From Gilliamella bombi (lineage in GTDB: Bacteria > Pseudomonadota > Gammaproteobacteria > Enterobacterales > Orbaceae), in the NCBI RefSeq assembly GCF_900103255.1, contig NZ_FMWS01000003.1, positions 1 to 36,419 of the forward strand: 36,419 nt of DNA, read 5' to 3'. The notes beneath the pieces were generated by a model that saw only the letters and a list, made by a program, of their open reading frames with translations, had not been told where the DNA came from and ran no database searches. The translations under genes were made by a program, and so were the position numbers. Numbering within the stretch: the stretch's first letter is position 1; each line of letters opens with the position of its first letter. This document shows, one piece after another, positions 7,331 through 15,512 of the stretch.

Positions 7331-8672
7331 TATTGATTACCTCGTAATTTTTACCACCCATTGAAAACGTTGGATGTTTTAAATTATTTCTACGTGTAAA
7401 TTGTCCAACTGGTACAGCGTTACCTGTCTCACGGTAGAGCATGACAAGAGCTGGCTCTGTTTGTTGTGCAGCGATAATTTTTCCAGCCGGCAATTTAGTT
7501 GATAGCTTTTCTAATTGAGTAACAAATGCATGCTTAACATCTTTTAATGCTCGTGCTGTTTGATACCAGTACATATCACTACTAGCAATAATGAGCGCTT
7601 GCAGCTTATCGCCGTGATTTTTGATTGCTTGCTTGCAATCGTCATAAGTCACAATCGCTTCAGATTGATTTTTTTTAACTGCTGCTGTTGCGTCTTGAAT
7701 CACTGCTTTTGCGACTTCTGTAGCGATAATTACATCAACAAGCATTTGTAATGACTTTGTTACGTCATTTTTTTGTTTTGTCTCAGTTGCATTTTTAATA
7801 TTCAATTCAACAGATTCGAATATTTGCGCTATTCCCACATTTAAATCGCTTAACAGCGGAGTAGGCGAGGTTGCGGTTTTTTGTTCCCTGCTTTGCTTTT
7901 GTGTTACTGGCGCATTAGCTGGGTTTGTTGATTTATTGATTTTCTTTTGCTTGTTATCGTTGCGTAAATCACTTATACCGCCGAGCAAATCACGCAATTC
8001 CCTAGCTGTTTTTTGGGGTGCTTTAAATAAGTTCTTTAGACTTGCTTTATATGAAGCTGCTTTACCCAATAGTGATGACAACCCCGAACCGCTAGCAACG
8101 CCACGAATCGCACCGGTAATGCCGTTTGCTATTGCTTCGCCAAATTCCATGCAATCCTCAATGAATGATATTGCGTCACTAACAGTATCGAAAATAGATA
8201 CAAAATCATTAACAATATCAGCACCCAGAATGTCGGACAGAACCCCCATAATTGATAAGCCATCTTCATCAACGACAGGGGATTCTTCATCTGTGTCAGG
8301 CGTGAATGTTATTGTAAAATAGACAACACGCTGCTCGCTTGCGACAGTTCGGGAGCTCCACTGCTCAATATAGACTAATTGCGTTTTGTAATCTGGATGC
8401 TGTAACTCACCAGATTCCGGATTATCTAACGCATCAATTAATGCATCAGCTTGCTCTTTACAGTTATTGCCAACAACAACTGCATTGATTGTTGTTGATG
8501 CTGCACTACGCCCCATATTTTCGATTTTACCAACATCGCGCAGTGGGTATTCATGCTTAATTAATCGATTACCGCCGCTGCGCTCTGCGTTATCGATAAT
8601 ATAAAATGACACACCACGAAAAGAGCCTTTTCCCGTAGCTTTGGCGCCAAAGCTTTTTAAAAAATCCAGCAT
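7323..8672 (-). CDS. DNA circularisation/tail protein gpN
   Basis: A 449-residue protein of the Mu gpN (DNA circularisation N-terminal) family. The conserved N-terminal block is FRGVSFYIIDNAERSGGNRLIKHEYPLRD, with cores FYIIDNAERSGG and HEYPLRD. The middle is Ala/Ser/Lys-rich and variable, and the C-terminus has FTRRNNLKHPTFSMGGKNYEVI. In Mu, gpN is a tail or baseplate component injected with DNA. The ATG at 8672 overlaps the tape-measure stop (TGATG) and has GGAGGT 8 nt upstream. A TTG 3 nt earlier is less likely. Confidence 0.88.
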   Translation of the reverse strand: MLDFLKSFGAKATGKGSFRGVSFYIIDNAERSGGNRLIKHEYPLRDVGKIENMGRSAASTTINAVVVGNNCKEQADALIDALDNPESGELQHPDYKTQLVYIEQWSSRTVASEQRVVYFTITFTPDTDEESPVVDEDGLSIMGVLSDILGADIVNDFVSIFDTVSDAISFIEDCMEFGEAIANGITGAIRGVASGSGLSSLLGKAASYKASLKNLFKAPQKTARELRDLLGGISDLRNDNKQKKINKSTNPANAPVTQKQSREQKTATSPTPLLSDLNVGIAQIFESVELNIKNATETKQKNDVTKSLQMLVDVIIATEVAKAVIQDATAAVKKNQSEAIVTYDDCKQAIKNHGDKLQALIIASSDMYWYQTARALKDVKHAFVTQLEKLSTKLPAGKIIAAQQTEPALVMLYRETGNAVPVGQFTRRNNLKHPTFSMGGKNYEVINNG

Positions 8673-10549
8673 CAATACATACCTCCGCCGCGGCCGTACG
8701 TCTTACCTGTATTTACAACAATATCTGTATCTGCCGCGCTAATTGATTTTGTTTTAACTGTCAAGCCATCGGATGATTCGATTTTTAAAACAATTTCTGA
8801 TTTTTCGGTTAACGAAGGGGGGGTCCCCTTTATTGTTTGCTGTTCATGCTTTGCATTAACGCCAAACGGTAGACGTATTGCTTCGCCTATTTTCTCCATC
8901 GCACCACTCAATGACTCGCTCACTTCCGTTATCGCATTATTCAGTGTCTTTCCGACGTTTTGCATGCTGTTATCAAGCGCGGGGCTTACAGAGCCCAACC
9001 AGCTTTGAGTATTTCCATCATCATAAAATGATTCGGGTTCATTCTCTGTTCGTTTTACATACTCAAATAACTGTTTACGTTTATCGTCATCAGGCAAGTC
9101 TTTAACTTTGTCTTCTGTTAATCGTGATGCTTCATAGATTTGCTGTGTTAGCGCAAATTGCTTTAACAGGTTGCCGCCCAGAGGATTTATTCCACCTGAG
9201 TTGCCATTGCCTCCAAAACCTCTACCGCCTTTCTGTTCATCCCAATTTGTCACATAAACAGGTGTCGCATCCGCCGATGATATTGCTGAATCCACAGCAT
9301 TCCCCAGCTTACCCTTGCCTCCACTTAGCACGTTTTTAATGCTCTTGTAGCCTCGATACGCATAACGTGCCGCAATTGCTCCGCCGATGATTTTTGCGCC
9401 CGTTTCTAGCTTGCTGGTGTACTCATCTAATTGCTCAGGTGTGAGCGAGTTAATTGCATCTGCCAGCTCTTGGATTGGTTTTGCAAGTTTAAGCTGCGCC
9501 CATCTCTCACCAGCATTTGTAAGTGAAGTCAATGCACCGTTAAAAGTGTTGATGTTTTTTGATGCTTTTTCTTCAAGCAACCCGTCCTCAATTTTTACAC
9601 CGCCAAGGAGTTTTTGCTGTTGCTCTGAATCAGCAAATGCTTTTGTTGTTTTTATTAAATTCTCAGGAAAAATGGTTTTTAAATTATGATCCTTAAATTT
9701 TGCACGATTACCTATTTCTAACAGAAGTTGCGCAGGGTCTTTAAATTGAGTTTTATCTTTGTCGCTATAGACATTAATACCATTATCCCGCAAAACTCTT
9801 TGAACCTGCTTATCCTTAATTGATTTGCCGAACGATTGCATTGCAGCAGCTGCATCAGCACTATTACCAATATATGAGTCGCTTAAACGCTGAATTGCCA
9901 GCATTTGCATCAACTGCTCTGGTGATTGCCACTGAGTATCTTTTGTTAACTCAATCATGCCAGCTAACTGCTCTTTGATATCGCCCGTGCCAATCTTTGA
10001 TGCTGATGCAACACCGTTAAATAATTTATTAATATTGTCAGATGTAAAACCTTTATTCATTAATTGTGCAACATGCGCACCGGCTTCATCTGCATTTAGC
10101 CCAAGACCTTTTATAGCTTTAGCAATATTATCAACATTACTGATACTGCCCGATACATCGTTAGTACGTTCTAGCATCTTGTCTAATGCTGTAATTACAT
10201 CGCTGTACGGCATTTTGTATGCTGCACCAGTTGCGTACACAGTATTTAAAAAGTCGTCAGATTGTTCAGCAGTAAGATTGTAACGCGTGCCAAGTTCTGT
10301 GAGCTGCTGCTGCCAGTCGCCAACCCTTTTTGCGGCCATGACTAAACCGCCGCCCGTTGCAAACCCGACAAATTTATTGTCAAATTTATCTAAAATTTTA
10401 TTAGATGCGGACATTGCAGATGACATTAAACGCATAGAGCGAGAGCCGCTCTTGCCCATTTGCGATATCGCAGAGCCAAACGATTTTGCTTTTTGAGCAA
10501 CATTACCCGTAAGGTTCACAACAAAATTTGCTTTATTCTCTGCTGTCAT
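8672..10549 (-). CDS. Tail tape measure protein (Mu gp42-position)
   Basis: A 625-residue tape measure protein. The N-terminal half has the TMP_core pattern with AKSFGSAISQMGKSG, a Gly-rich hydrophobic stretch VGFATGGGLVMAAKRVGDWQ and a long helical part with YATGAAYKMPYSDVI. The central region is alpha-helical and the C-terminal tail is Gly/Ser-rich. It sets tail length and is threaded through the tube. It follows the tail chaperone ORFs, as in nearly all long-tailed phages, and its start overlaps the second chaperone ORF by 17 nt. Confidence 0.9.
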   Translation of the reverse strand: MTAENKANFVVNLTGNVAQKAKSFGSAISQMGKSGSRSMRLMSSAMSASNKILDKFDNKFVGFATGGGLVMAAKRVGDWQQQLTELGTRYNLTAEQSDDFLNTVYATGAAYKMPYSDVITALDKMLERTNDVSGSISNVDNIAKAIKGLGLNADEAGAHVAQLMNKGFTSDNINKLFNGVASASKIGTGDIKEQLAGMIELTKDTQWQSPEQLMQMLAIQRLSDSYIGNSADAAAAMQSFGKSIKDKQVQRVLRDNGINVYSDKDKTQFKDPAQLLLEIGNRAKFKDHNLKTIFPENLIKTTKAFADSEQQQKLLGGVKIEDGLLEEKASKNINTFNGALTSLTNAGERWAQLKLAKPIQELADAINSLTPEQLDEYTSKLETGAKIIGGAIAARYAYRGYKSIKNVLSGGKGKLGNAVDSAISSADATPVYVTNWDEQKGGRGFGGNGNSGGINPLGGNLLKQFALTQQIYEASRLTEDKVKDLPDDDKRKQLFEYVKRTENEPESFYDDGNTQSWLGSVSPALDNSMQNVGKTLNNAITEVSESLSGAMEKIGEAIRLPFGVNAKHEQQTIKGTPPSLTEKSEIVLKIESSDGLTVKTKSISAADTDIVVNTGKTYGRGGGMY

Positions 10550-10673
10550 TTTTAAATGTCCAAGTTAAGTATCTATAAAAACGGTCGAGTGGCAATTTTA
10601 AAACCCATTCTGGGCTTGCGTTAATTCGAGCGCTAAGCGATAGCGCCGCTCGTTCGAGCTTACGAACGAGCAT
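10533..10673 (-). CDS. Tail assembly chaperone, frameshift extension (Mu gp42-like)
   Basis: A 46-codon frame beginning MLVRKLERAAL and ending TFKNDSRE, between the gp41 gene and the tape measure. It has Trp/Tyr/Leu-rich content (SPEWVLKLPLDRFYRYLTW) like the small downstream partners of tail chaperones. It lies in the -2 (= +1) frame relative to gp41 and can be entered by slippage at GGGGCGA (10687-10681), which would add DKL before its first Met. It may also start independently at 10673, although no RBS is evident. It overlaps the tape measure start by 17 nt. Confidence 0.65.
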   Translation of the reverse strand: MLVRKLERAALSLSARINASPEWVLKLPLDRFYRYLTWTFKNDSRE

Positions 10674-10687
10674 GAGCTTATCGCCCC
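10648..10687 (-). promoter_or_regulatory. Predicted -2 programmed frameshift site with stimulatory hairpin
   Basis: At the gp41 stop the minus strand reads AGAGGGGCGATAAGC. Nine nt after GGGGCGA a perfect 9-bp GC-rich stem follows: GCTCGTTCG (10671-10663), loop TAAGCT, CGAACGAGC (10656-10648). Mu tail chaperone genes are reported to use a -2 shift at a G-run followed by CGA. Slipping back 2 nt here gives AGG GGC GAT AAG CTC ATG, which enters the downstream frame. Confidence 0.6.
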
Positions 10688-11019
10688 TCTGCGCTATTTT
10701 CAGCCACCTCATCGATTATCGGATTGTTTAGCTCGTTATACTTTTTTCTAAGCAAGTCATAATCAACAATTGATAATGATTTAAGTTGCCCCATTGATAG
10801 CGGGCCATCTAAATCCCCAATTTTTGCAACACTGCGACGATATAACTCGGCTGACATAACAGCAGAGCTTGCAATTAACTGATGCCCTTGCGCTGTCAAC
10901 TTAACTTGCTCTGCAGCGACTTCGCTATCAAGCAAGTCGCCCGTTGTTATTTTGCGCAGAGTTAACTCTGTAATACGCTCATCACCAACAAGCAAACCAT
11001 CTTTTAATTTAATTTGCAT
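10678..11019 (-). CDS. Tail assembly chaperone (Mu gp41-like)
   Basis: A 113-residue protein of the phage tail assembly chaperone family found between tail tube and tape measure in Mu. The N-terminus MQIKLKDGLLVGDERITELTLRKITTGDLLDSE matches the gp41/GpE pattern (DGL...G...L..R..T.GDLLD). It chaperones the tape measure during tube assembly. The 3' end carries the slippery run GGG CGA TAA, allowing a frameshift product with the following 46-codon frame. It lies 10 nt after the tube gene. Confidence 0.85.
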   Translation of the reverse strand: MQIKLKDGLLVGDERITELTLRKITTGDLLDSEVAAEQVKLTAQGHQLIASSAVMSAELYRRSVAKIGDLDGPLSMGQLKSLSIVDYDLLRKKYNELNNPIIDEVAENSAEGR

Positions 11020-11029
11020 TTAAATCCCC

Positions 11030-11377
11030 TTAAATCTCTTTCGCTTCGCATGATGTAAAGCCGCATGTAATATTACCCTCGCCGTTAACGCTAGCGTTAC
11101 CATTTGCCCACGAGTTTGGCATCAGCCATTGTTTACCCGCGTCAGGGATAAATGTGATAGTCACATCCGTCATATTATTTAGATCAGCGATTGACGTGTT
11201 AGCACTATTCGGAATAGTCATATTAATCGTTGCTTCAACCGGTGTTTGATTAAACCCGTAAACCCGCGCACCCTTAACTGGCTGGCGCGTAAACCCACCT
11301 GTTGTAAATGTTGCACCAGTTAATGATTCGATTTCTCGACCGTTAACTCTAATAATAGCTGTACCTTGATATTGCAT
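11030..11377 (-). CDS. Tail tube protein gpM
   Basis: A 115-residue inner tube protein of the Mu gpM family. It starts MQYQGTAIIRVNGREIESL and has GATFTTGGFTRQPVKGARVYGFNQTPVEATI, of which GGFTRQPV is typical, and a beta-rich end with ITCGFTSCEAKEI. It polymerises as hexameric rings inside the sheath. The gene starts 12 nt after the sheath stop, and tube always follows sheath in contractile-tail operons. Confidence 0.9.
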   Translation of the reverse strand: MQYQGTAIIRVNGREIESLTGATFTTGGFTRQPVKGARVYGFNQTPVEATINMTIPNSANTSIADLNNMTDVTITFIPDAGKQWLMPNSWANGNASVNGEGNITCGFTSCEAKEI

Positions 11378-11389
11378 AATTAACCCTCG

Positions 11390-12856
11390 TTATAGTAAAA
11401 ATTGAATTGAATGTGCGTAAATGCGGAACTGATTAACTAAATCGTCATTACTGAGCACGTTAATGCGATTTCTATCATTTGCATCACGCTCGACAATCAA
11501 CGATTCTTTATATGCATCAAAATTCTCAAGCAATCCCATTGCTTCAAGCTCTGTAAATAACGCAATCAATTCAGCCCGAATAGTTGCCGGTGTTGCAATC
11601 GGTTGACCGACACCAAAACGCGTACCATCATCGGCCAACTTGTGACGCGGAAATTTTTGCGTAATACGGGCGCGTATTGCGTAACGTATATATGACAACG
11701 TTTTAATTGTTTCGACATCTAAATAACTGACATCTTCAACGTTATACTTATTTACGCGATACATTGTGATAACACGGTCTAGCTGAACTTTGCCATTTGC
11801 ATTGACGTTATAAGCACTTAATCCATCAAACAAGTGCAAATTGCGCTCATTCCACTGCCATCTGTCAGCAATTGCTGGCGGCTTAATACCCGTTAACTCT
11901 AATGTCTGCACTGGTCGCGCTGGGTCGATATTTAACGCATAAGTACAAACCGCAGCATTGACAGATGCCCAAATATACGGCGGTTCTGGCGATATGCTTG
12001 TGGGTATGCATGTAAATAAATAATCATTGCGCGCTAACGCAAATGTGCTAGCTTGCGCGTGCGTGCCTCTATACGCAATCCAACATAACCCGTCAATTTG
12101 ACGAAGACCGCTCCACCTTGATTGCAATTCCTCACTCAATAAGTTCAAGTTAGCGGTATCAGTGAACGGGTTAATAATGTCTGTCCACCACGTATCACCC
12201 AAAGCAGCAATAGCTTGCGACACATCTGGATTACCCACACCGCCGGTCATTTTTGAAATATCAATAGCAACGCCGGTTGGCAGGGTTTCACCTGCATAAT
12301 AATTAATGCGAACATCAATATCATTACCTGTTATACCGCCCCAGCGACATGTTAGCACTACATCCACGCCCGACGAACTTGCGGTAACTGGTAGTAATGT
12401 ATTAGCATTAATTGTTGCAGTAATTTTATTTGCAATTGTTGTTGCGGTTTCGTTTTGACGAACAGTAATGGGGATTGACACACCCGCAATCATTAATGCA
12501 ACCTGACCAGCAACGCTACATGTGCCAGTAACTGTGATTTTACCTGTTGCGCGTACGGAGTCATCAGTATCATCTAGTGCTAGTGCATACAAGTCCGCAT
12601 ATGGATTTGCGTGTAAAAATGCCTTTAACATTTCAGCTAGCATCGAGCCTCGACCGAATGCTGCCTCGGCTTGCTCTTTACGAGTAATACGCGTCGGCTC
12701 TCCCGCATTAACCTTGCCGTTTGGTAGACGCAACCCTAACACTATGGTTTTATTATTTTTAACCGGTGTGCCCGTAATCGCTTGCGAGTTATCAAACTCA
12801 ACATAAGTAAGTGGTACGCGCACCGTATTTGGTATTGTGTTAAATGAAACTGCCAT
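11390..12856 (-). CDS. Tail sheath protein gpL
   Basis: A 488-residue contractile sheath subunit. Family features are the N-terminal SFNTIPNTVRVPLTYVEFDNSQA handshake strand, the central variable domain, and the C-terminal core with DRVITMYRVNKYNVEDVSYLDVETIKTLSYIRYAIRAR, core YLDVETIKTLSYIR. Sheath contraction drives the tube through the outer membrane, so its presence proves a myovirus (Mu-type) tail. The ATG overlaps the DUF2635 stop (TAATG). Confidence 0.95.
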   Translation of the reverse strand: MAVSFNTIPNTVRVPLTYVEFDNSQAITGTPVKNNKTIVLGLRLPNGKVNAGEPTRITRKEQAEAAFGRGSMLAEMLKAFLHANPYADLYALALDDTDDSVRATGKITVTGTCSVAGQVALMIAGVSIPITVRQNETATTIANKITATINANTLLPVTASSSGVDVVLTCRWGGITGNDIDVRINYYAGETLPTGVAIDISKMTGGVGNPDVSQAIAALGDTWWTDIINPFTDTANLNLLSEELQSRWSGLRQIDGLCWIAYRGTHAQASTFALARNDYLFTCIPTSISPEPPYIWASVNAAVCTYALNIDPARPVQTLELTGIKPPAIADRWQWNERNLHLFDGLSAYNVNANGKVQLDRVITMYRVNKYNVEDVSYLDVETIKTLSYIRYAIRARITQKFPRHKLADDGTRFGVGQPIATPATIRAELIALFTELEAMGLLENFDAYKESLIVERDANDRNRINVLSNDDLVNQFRIYAHSIQFLL

Positions 12857-13035
12857 TATTCAGCTCCTTTGCTTTTCTTCTTTGCTTGCTCAACGACTTC
12901 GATGTCGCCATCGTTCAATCTGCGAAGCCAATAACTATTTTTTGGTTTTAACTCACCGCTTTCAGCCAGTGGATCTAATGTCTCGGGGTCACGAACTGTG
13001 ACGCCGCTAACGGGTTTAATAAAAAATTCAGTCAT
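12856..13035 (-). CDS. Small DUF2635 protein (Mu gp38-like)
   Basis: A 59-residue frame starting MTEFFIKPVSGVTVRDPETL and ending in a Lys-rich tail (QAKKKSKGAE). The motif VRDP..L.PL...GE.KP...YW.RRL.DGD is the DUF2635 signature; this small protein lies immediately before the sheath gene in Mu-like and related phages. Its exact function is unknown, probably head-tail or tail morphogenesis. It overlaps the upstream DUF1834 gene by 8 nt and the sheath start by 1 nt. Confidence 0.85.
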   Translation of the reverse strand: MTEFFIKPVSGVTVRDPETLDPLAESGELKPKNSYWLRRLNDGDIEVVEQAKKKSKGAE

Positions 13036-13579
13036 TATTATTGTCCTGTGGCAATGTATTTAATGATTCCCAGCTAGGGGTTACTGATATAAATTTATGA
13101 TAGTAAGTAATAAAATCATCGATTGTGTGCTGCTCATCATCAGCAGGTAGCGGCATATCAACAATGAAATAGAGACCATATACGAATAGCCCACGTTTTG
13201 CAGATAAATCGCTAAATAGATTTGCAGATTGACTAAATTGCATTGCACGAGCTGCACAATTGAATCGCCGATTGTTTAGTAGCTTTATTAGATAGTCATG
13301 TATTAGAAATGCTTTTTCTGGCTCAATTCTGACACCATTAAGCACGTTGACAGAAACAAACAACGCCCATGTCTGCTTAACACAATAACGTAAATCACTG
13401 GGCGAATTACCAATAAATGCTACATAAACAGCCGGCGCTACTTTCAAAAGCGTACGCATTGTCTCGTCAGTCCATGCTCCACCCAATGCTTCTACTGTCT
13501 TAATTTCACCCGCAAAATGATTTTTAATACAATCAATCAGCTCTTTTTCAAGTGCAGCGGTTGGTGATAACTGGTTCAT
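13028..13579 (-). CDS. DUF1834 tail terminator-type protein (Mu gp37/K-like)
   Basis: A 183-residue protein of the DUF1834 (Mu gp37) family. It begins MNQLSPTAALEKELIDCIKNHF, and has VEALGGAWTDETM and PAVYVAFIGN, the usual family pattern. It is thought to act at the head-tail joining region or the tail terminus. The ATG at 13579 overlaps the DUF1320 stop (TGATG), which is preferred over a longer frame without support. Confidence 0.87.
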   Translation of the reverse strand: MNQLSPTAALEKELIDCIKNHFAGEIKTVEALGGAWTDETMRTLLKVAPAVYVAFIGNSPSDLRYCVKQTWALFVSVNVLNGVRIEPEKAFLIHDYLIKLLNNRRFNCAARAMQFSQSANLFSDLSAKRGLFVYGLYFIVDMPLPADDEQHTIDDFITYYHKFISVTPSWESLNTLPQDNNND

Positions 13580-14025
13580 CAGATAAATCCTTTCGAACGA
13601 CTGCGTGCCCAAACACTGCCGGCGCTAGTAACTACTGCAACATCACAGACCTCTGCAAGCTTTGAGTTATCAACAGATAACCCTAAGCTAATTTGCCCTG
13701 CAGCCACTTTCTCTAAAAAGCGAATGATGTCATCTTTATCTTTTTCGGCTTTTTCAGTGGCAACACTATCCGATAGATTGTAATACGCCAGCACACAAAC
13801 AGCGCGAACCAGTACAGCAGGCACCTTATCAACAGGTAAAGTAATACGGCCGCTGATATAGCCGTCAATTGCTGCAGATGCGTCAAGAATTGCATTACTA
13901 ATAATTTGCTCACGAGTTTGTAATGGCTCACCAGTTTCGTCATCAATATCAACTTTACTATCAGCTAGCTGGTTAATAGCTGTTTTGCCGTACCTGTTAT
14001 ACATATCCTGCGCTGTTGCGTACAT
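13579..14025 (-). CDS. DUF1320 head-tail connector (Mu gp36)
   Basis: A 148-residue protein of the DUF1320 family, a short helical connector like other gp6/gp15-type adaptors. It starts MYATAQDMYNRYGK, the family hallmark, followed by ASAAIDGYISGRITLPVDKVPAVLVRAVCVLAYYNL with the conserved GYI.GRY..P-type core. It would sit under the portal. The gene lies 4 nt after the HI1506-like gene, with translational coupling to DUF1834. Confidence 0.9.
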   Translation of the reverse strand: MYATAQDMYNRYGKTAINQLADSKVDIDDETGEPLQTREQIISNAILDASAAIDGYISGRITLPVDKVPAVLVRAVCVLAYYNLSDSVATEKAEKDKDDIIRFLEKVAAGQISLGLSVDNSKLAEVCDVAVVTSAGSVWARSRSKGFI

Positions 14026-14029
14026 CCTT

Positions 14030-14518
14030 TTACTCCTTGGTTTGTGACGCTGTTATTGCCTCGGTAACGTCATCTTTAGTTAATTCAGCATTACCTGTTA
14101 CTTCGCGCCATTTTGTGATTTTTGGTGAGCCATCTCTATTGAAATAAACAGACTCATCACTCTCGGCTAAGGCAACCACAACTGCTTGAGATAGCTCAAG
14201 ATGTGATTTAGGAGCTTCCGGAGTTTTAGCGCCACTTTCGCCATTTGCTCCGTTAGTTTCTTCAGTATTTCCTTTTCCACCGGTTTCATCTGCACCCAAA
14301 CCCGAATTACTAGCAGAGCTACCAGTGCCGCCATTATCGCTAGAATCTTCATTTAATTTTTCCACCTCGATTGTCACAGTTAGCGCAGAATCAGCTTGCA
14401 GCATTTTGATTTGTTCTGCCGTTAGGTCTGAAAACGCATTCTTGCCCTTTGCGAGTGTTAGACCAGCTCGACGATAACCGTTATGTCGATTGTTGATAAC
14501 TTCAATTTTTTGTTCCAT
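14030..14518 (-). CDS. HI1506-related head protein (Mu gp35-like)
   Basis: A 162-residue protein. Its N-terminal domain (INNRHNGYRRAGLTLAKGKN, then LTAEQIKMLQADSALTV) matches the HI1506 family found after the major capsid gene in Haemophilus FluMu and Mu-like prophages. A roughly 45-residue Gly/Ser/Asn/Glu-rich linker follows, then a short helical C-terminal domain with VVVALAESDESVYFNRDGSPKI. It probably decorates the head or helps completion; the exact role is unknown. Confidence 0.8.
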   Translation of the reverse strand: MEQKIEVINNRHNGYRRAGLTLAKGKNAFSDLTAEQIKMLQADSALTVTIEVEKLNEDSSDNGGTGSSASNSGLGADETGGKGNTEETNGANGESGAKTPEAPKSHLELSQAVVVALAESDESVYFNRDGSPKITKWREVTGNAELTKDDVTEAITASQTKE

Positions 14519-14542
14519 TTTTTTACCTATTTAGTCGGTTTA

Positions 14543-14566
14543 GTTAACGGCATTTCAGCCGTTAAC
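14543..14566 (-). terminator. Hairpin after the major capsid gene
   Basis: GTTAACGGC (14543-14551) pairs with GCCGTTAAC (14558-14566), a 9-bp perfect stem with a 6-nt loop, in the 70-nt gap between the capsid gene and the next gene. No U-run follows on the minus strand, so it is more likely a partial terminator, an attenuator or a 3' mRNA-stabilising element that keeps capsid expression above its neighbours. Confidence 0.5.
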
Positions 14567-14588
14567 GCTAATTAAATCAAAGCAGCAA

Positions 14589-15512
14589 CTAACCCAGATA
14601 ATCTGCAACAACAAGCTCAAGACGATCTTGCAACTCGTTATCAACAGTTGCGCCTTGTTCTACAGTCAGACCACGTTTAAGCGCTTTCGTTGCTGCTTGT
14701 TCTAGCGAAGTTGGTACTACTAGGTGTGTCGGTTTAATACCTAATTTCTTATCACCATCACCACGAATTGCTCGCATATTTTCAATAGCTCGCCAAATAT
14801 TATCGCCATTCAACGGCGCTTTAACTGCATACGCTAGCTGCCAAAACGAATACCCCGCCACGCAACGAGAGTCGACACCAAACCGCAACTCTTTACGCAT
14901 AAATAGTGCTTCGTCTTTATCATCACTCATAATGATAAGATTTGGCTGTTGGCGTTCTTGGAAAATAAGTGGCTTAATCACACGGGAACAATCTAGAACG
15001 TACCAAGGTTGACCGGTATAATTAGGATCTTCTAGCACATTACTCACGCTAACTACGCCACCAGAGCCATCAACTTCTTTGTAAACTGGGTGGTCTGTAT
15101 CAAAAAAATTCTGACCGTCATAACAGAGCGTAGTAAATCCTTTTGTCAATGCCGCAAAAACCAGCTCGTCGGGCAAGTTTGCTGCCGAATTTCCCATTTC
15201 TTCGAACATCATGCTATACACTCCGACTTCATCATCTGCGATAGCATTTTTTGGAACAACGACAGTGCCCTCGTAGTCATCATTTGTTAACTGATAACCG
15301 TGCTCTTTCATGCTTTTCAGTACGCGCTCACCAATCCATTTGCGCATTGCCGGAAAATCACCGAGCCACCCGTAAGTTGTTGAACGTGATGTGCTGGGTG
15401 CAACAGTTGCAACTTTGGCATATTGATGTTCAGCTCCAGACAAGCCTTTTTGAAAATCACCTTTCCACGCTGTAAATAAATTTTGTACCAGTTCATTAGT
15501 TACAATAGCCAT
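14589..15512 (-). CDS. Major capsid protein gpT
   Basis: A 307-residue major head protein of the Mu gpT family. It begins MAIVTNELVQNLFTAWKGDFQKGL, followed by YAKVATVAPSTSRSTTYGWLGDFPAMRKWIG, with the family core TYGWLGDFP.MR.WIGER, and DLV.ADYL-like residues at the end (LVVADYLG). It forms the icosahedral shell over the Z scaffold. The ATG overlaps the stop of gene I by 1 nt (TAATG), coupling scaffold and capsid synthesis. Confidence 0.95.
   Translation of the reverse strand: MAIVTNELVQNLFTAWKGDFQKGLSGAEHQYAKVATVAPSTSRSTTYGWLGDFPAMRKWIGERVLKSMKEHGYQLTNDDYEGTVVVPKNAIADDEVGVYSMMFEEMGNSAANLPDELVFAALTKGFTTLCYDGQNFFDTDHPVYKEVDGSGGVVSVSNVLEDPNYTGQPWYVLDCSRVIKPLIFQERQQPNLIIMSDDKDEALFMRKELRFGVDSRCVAGYSFWQLAYAVKAPLNGDNIWRAIENMRAIRGDGDKKLGIKPTHLVVPTSLEQAATKALKRGLTVEQGATVDNELQDRLELVVADYLG

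Noticed and set aside
7917-7935. GGGTTTGTTG in gene N as a promoter copy
   Set aside because: Only partly matches the motif (TTG instead of TGG at the end) and sits within conserved coding sequence.
13713-13952. Second minus-strand frame inside DUF1320
   Set aside because: Out-of-frame shadow of a recognised connector gene, no RBS.
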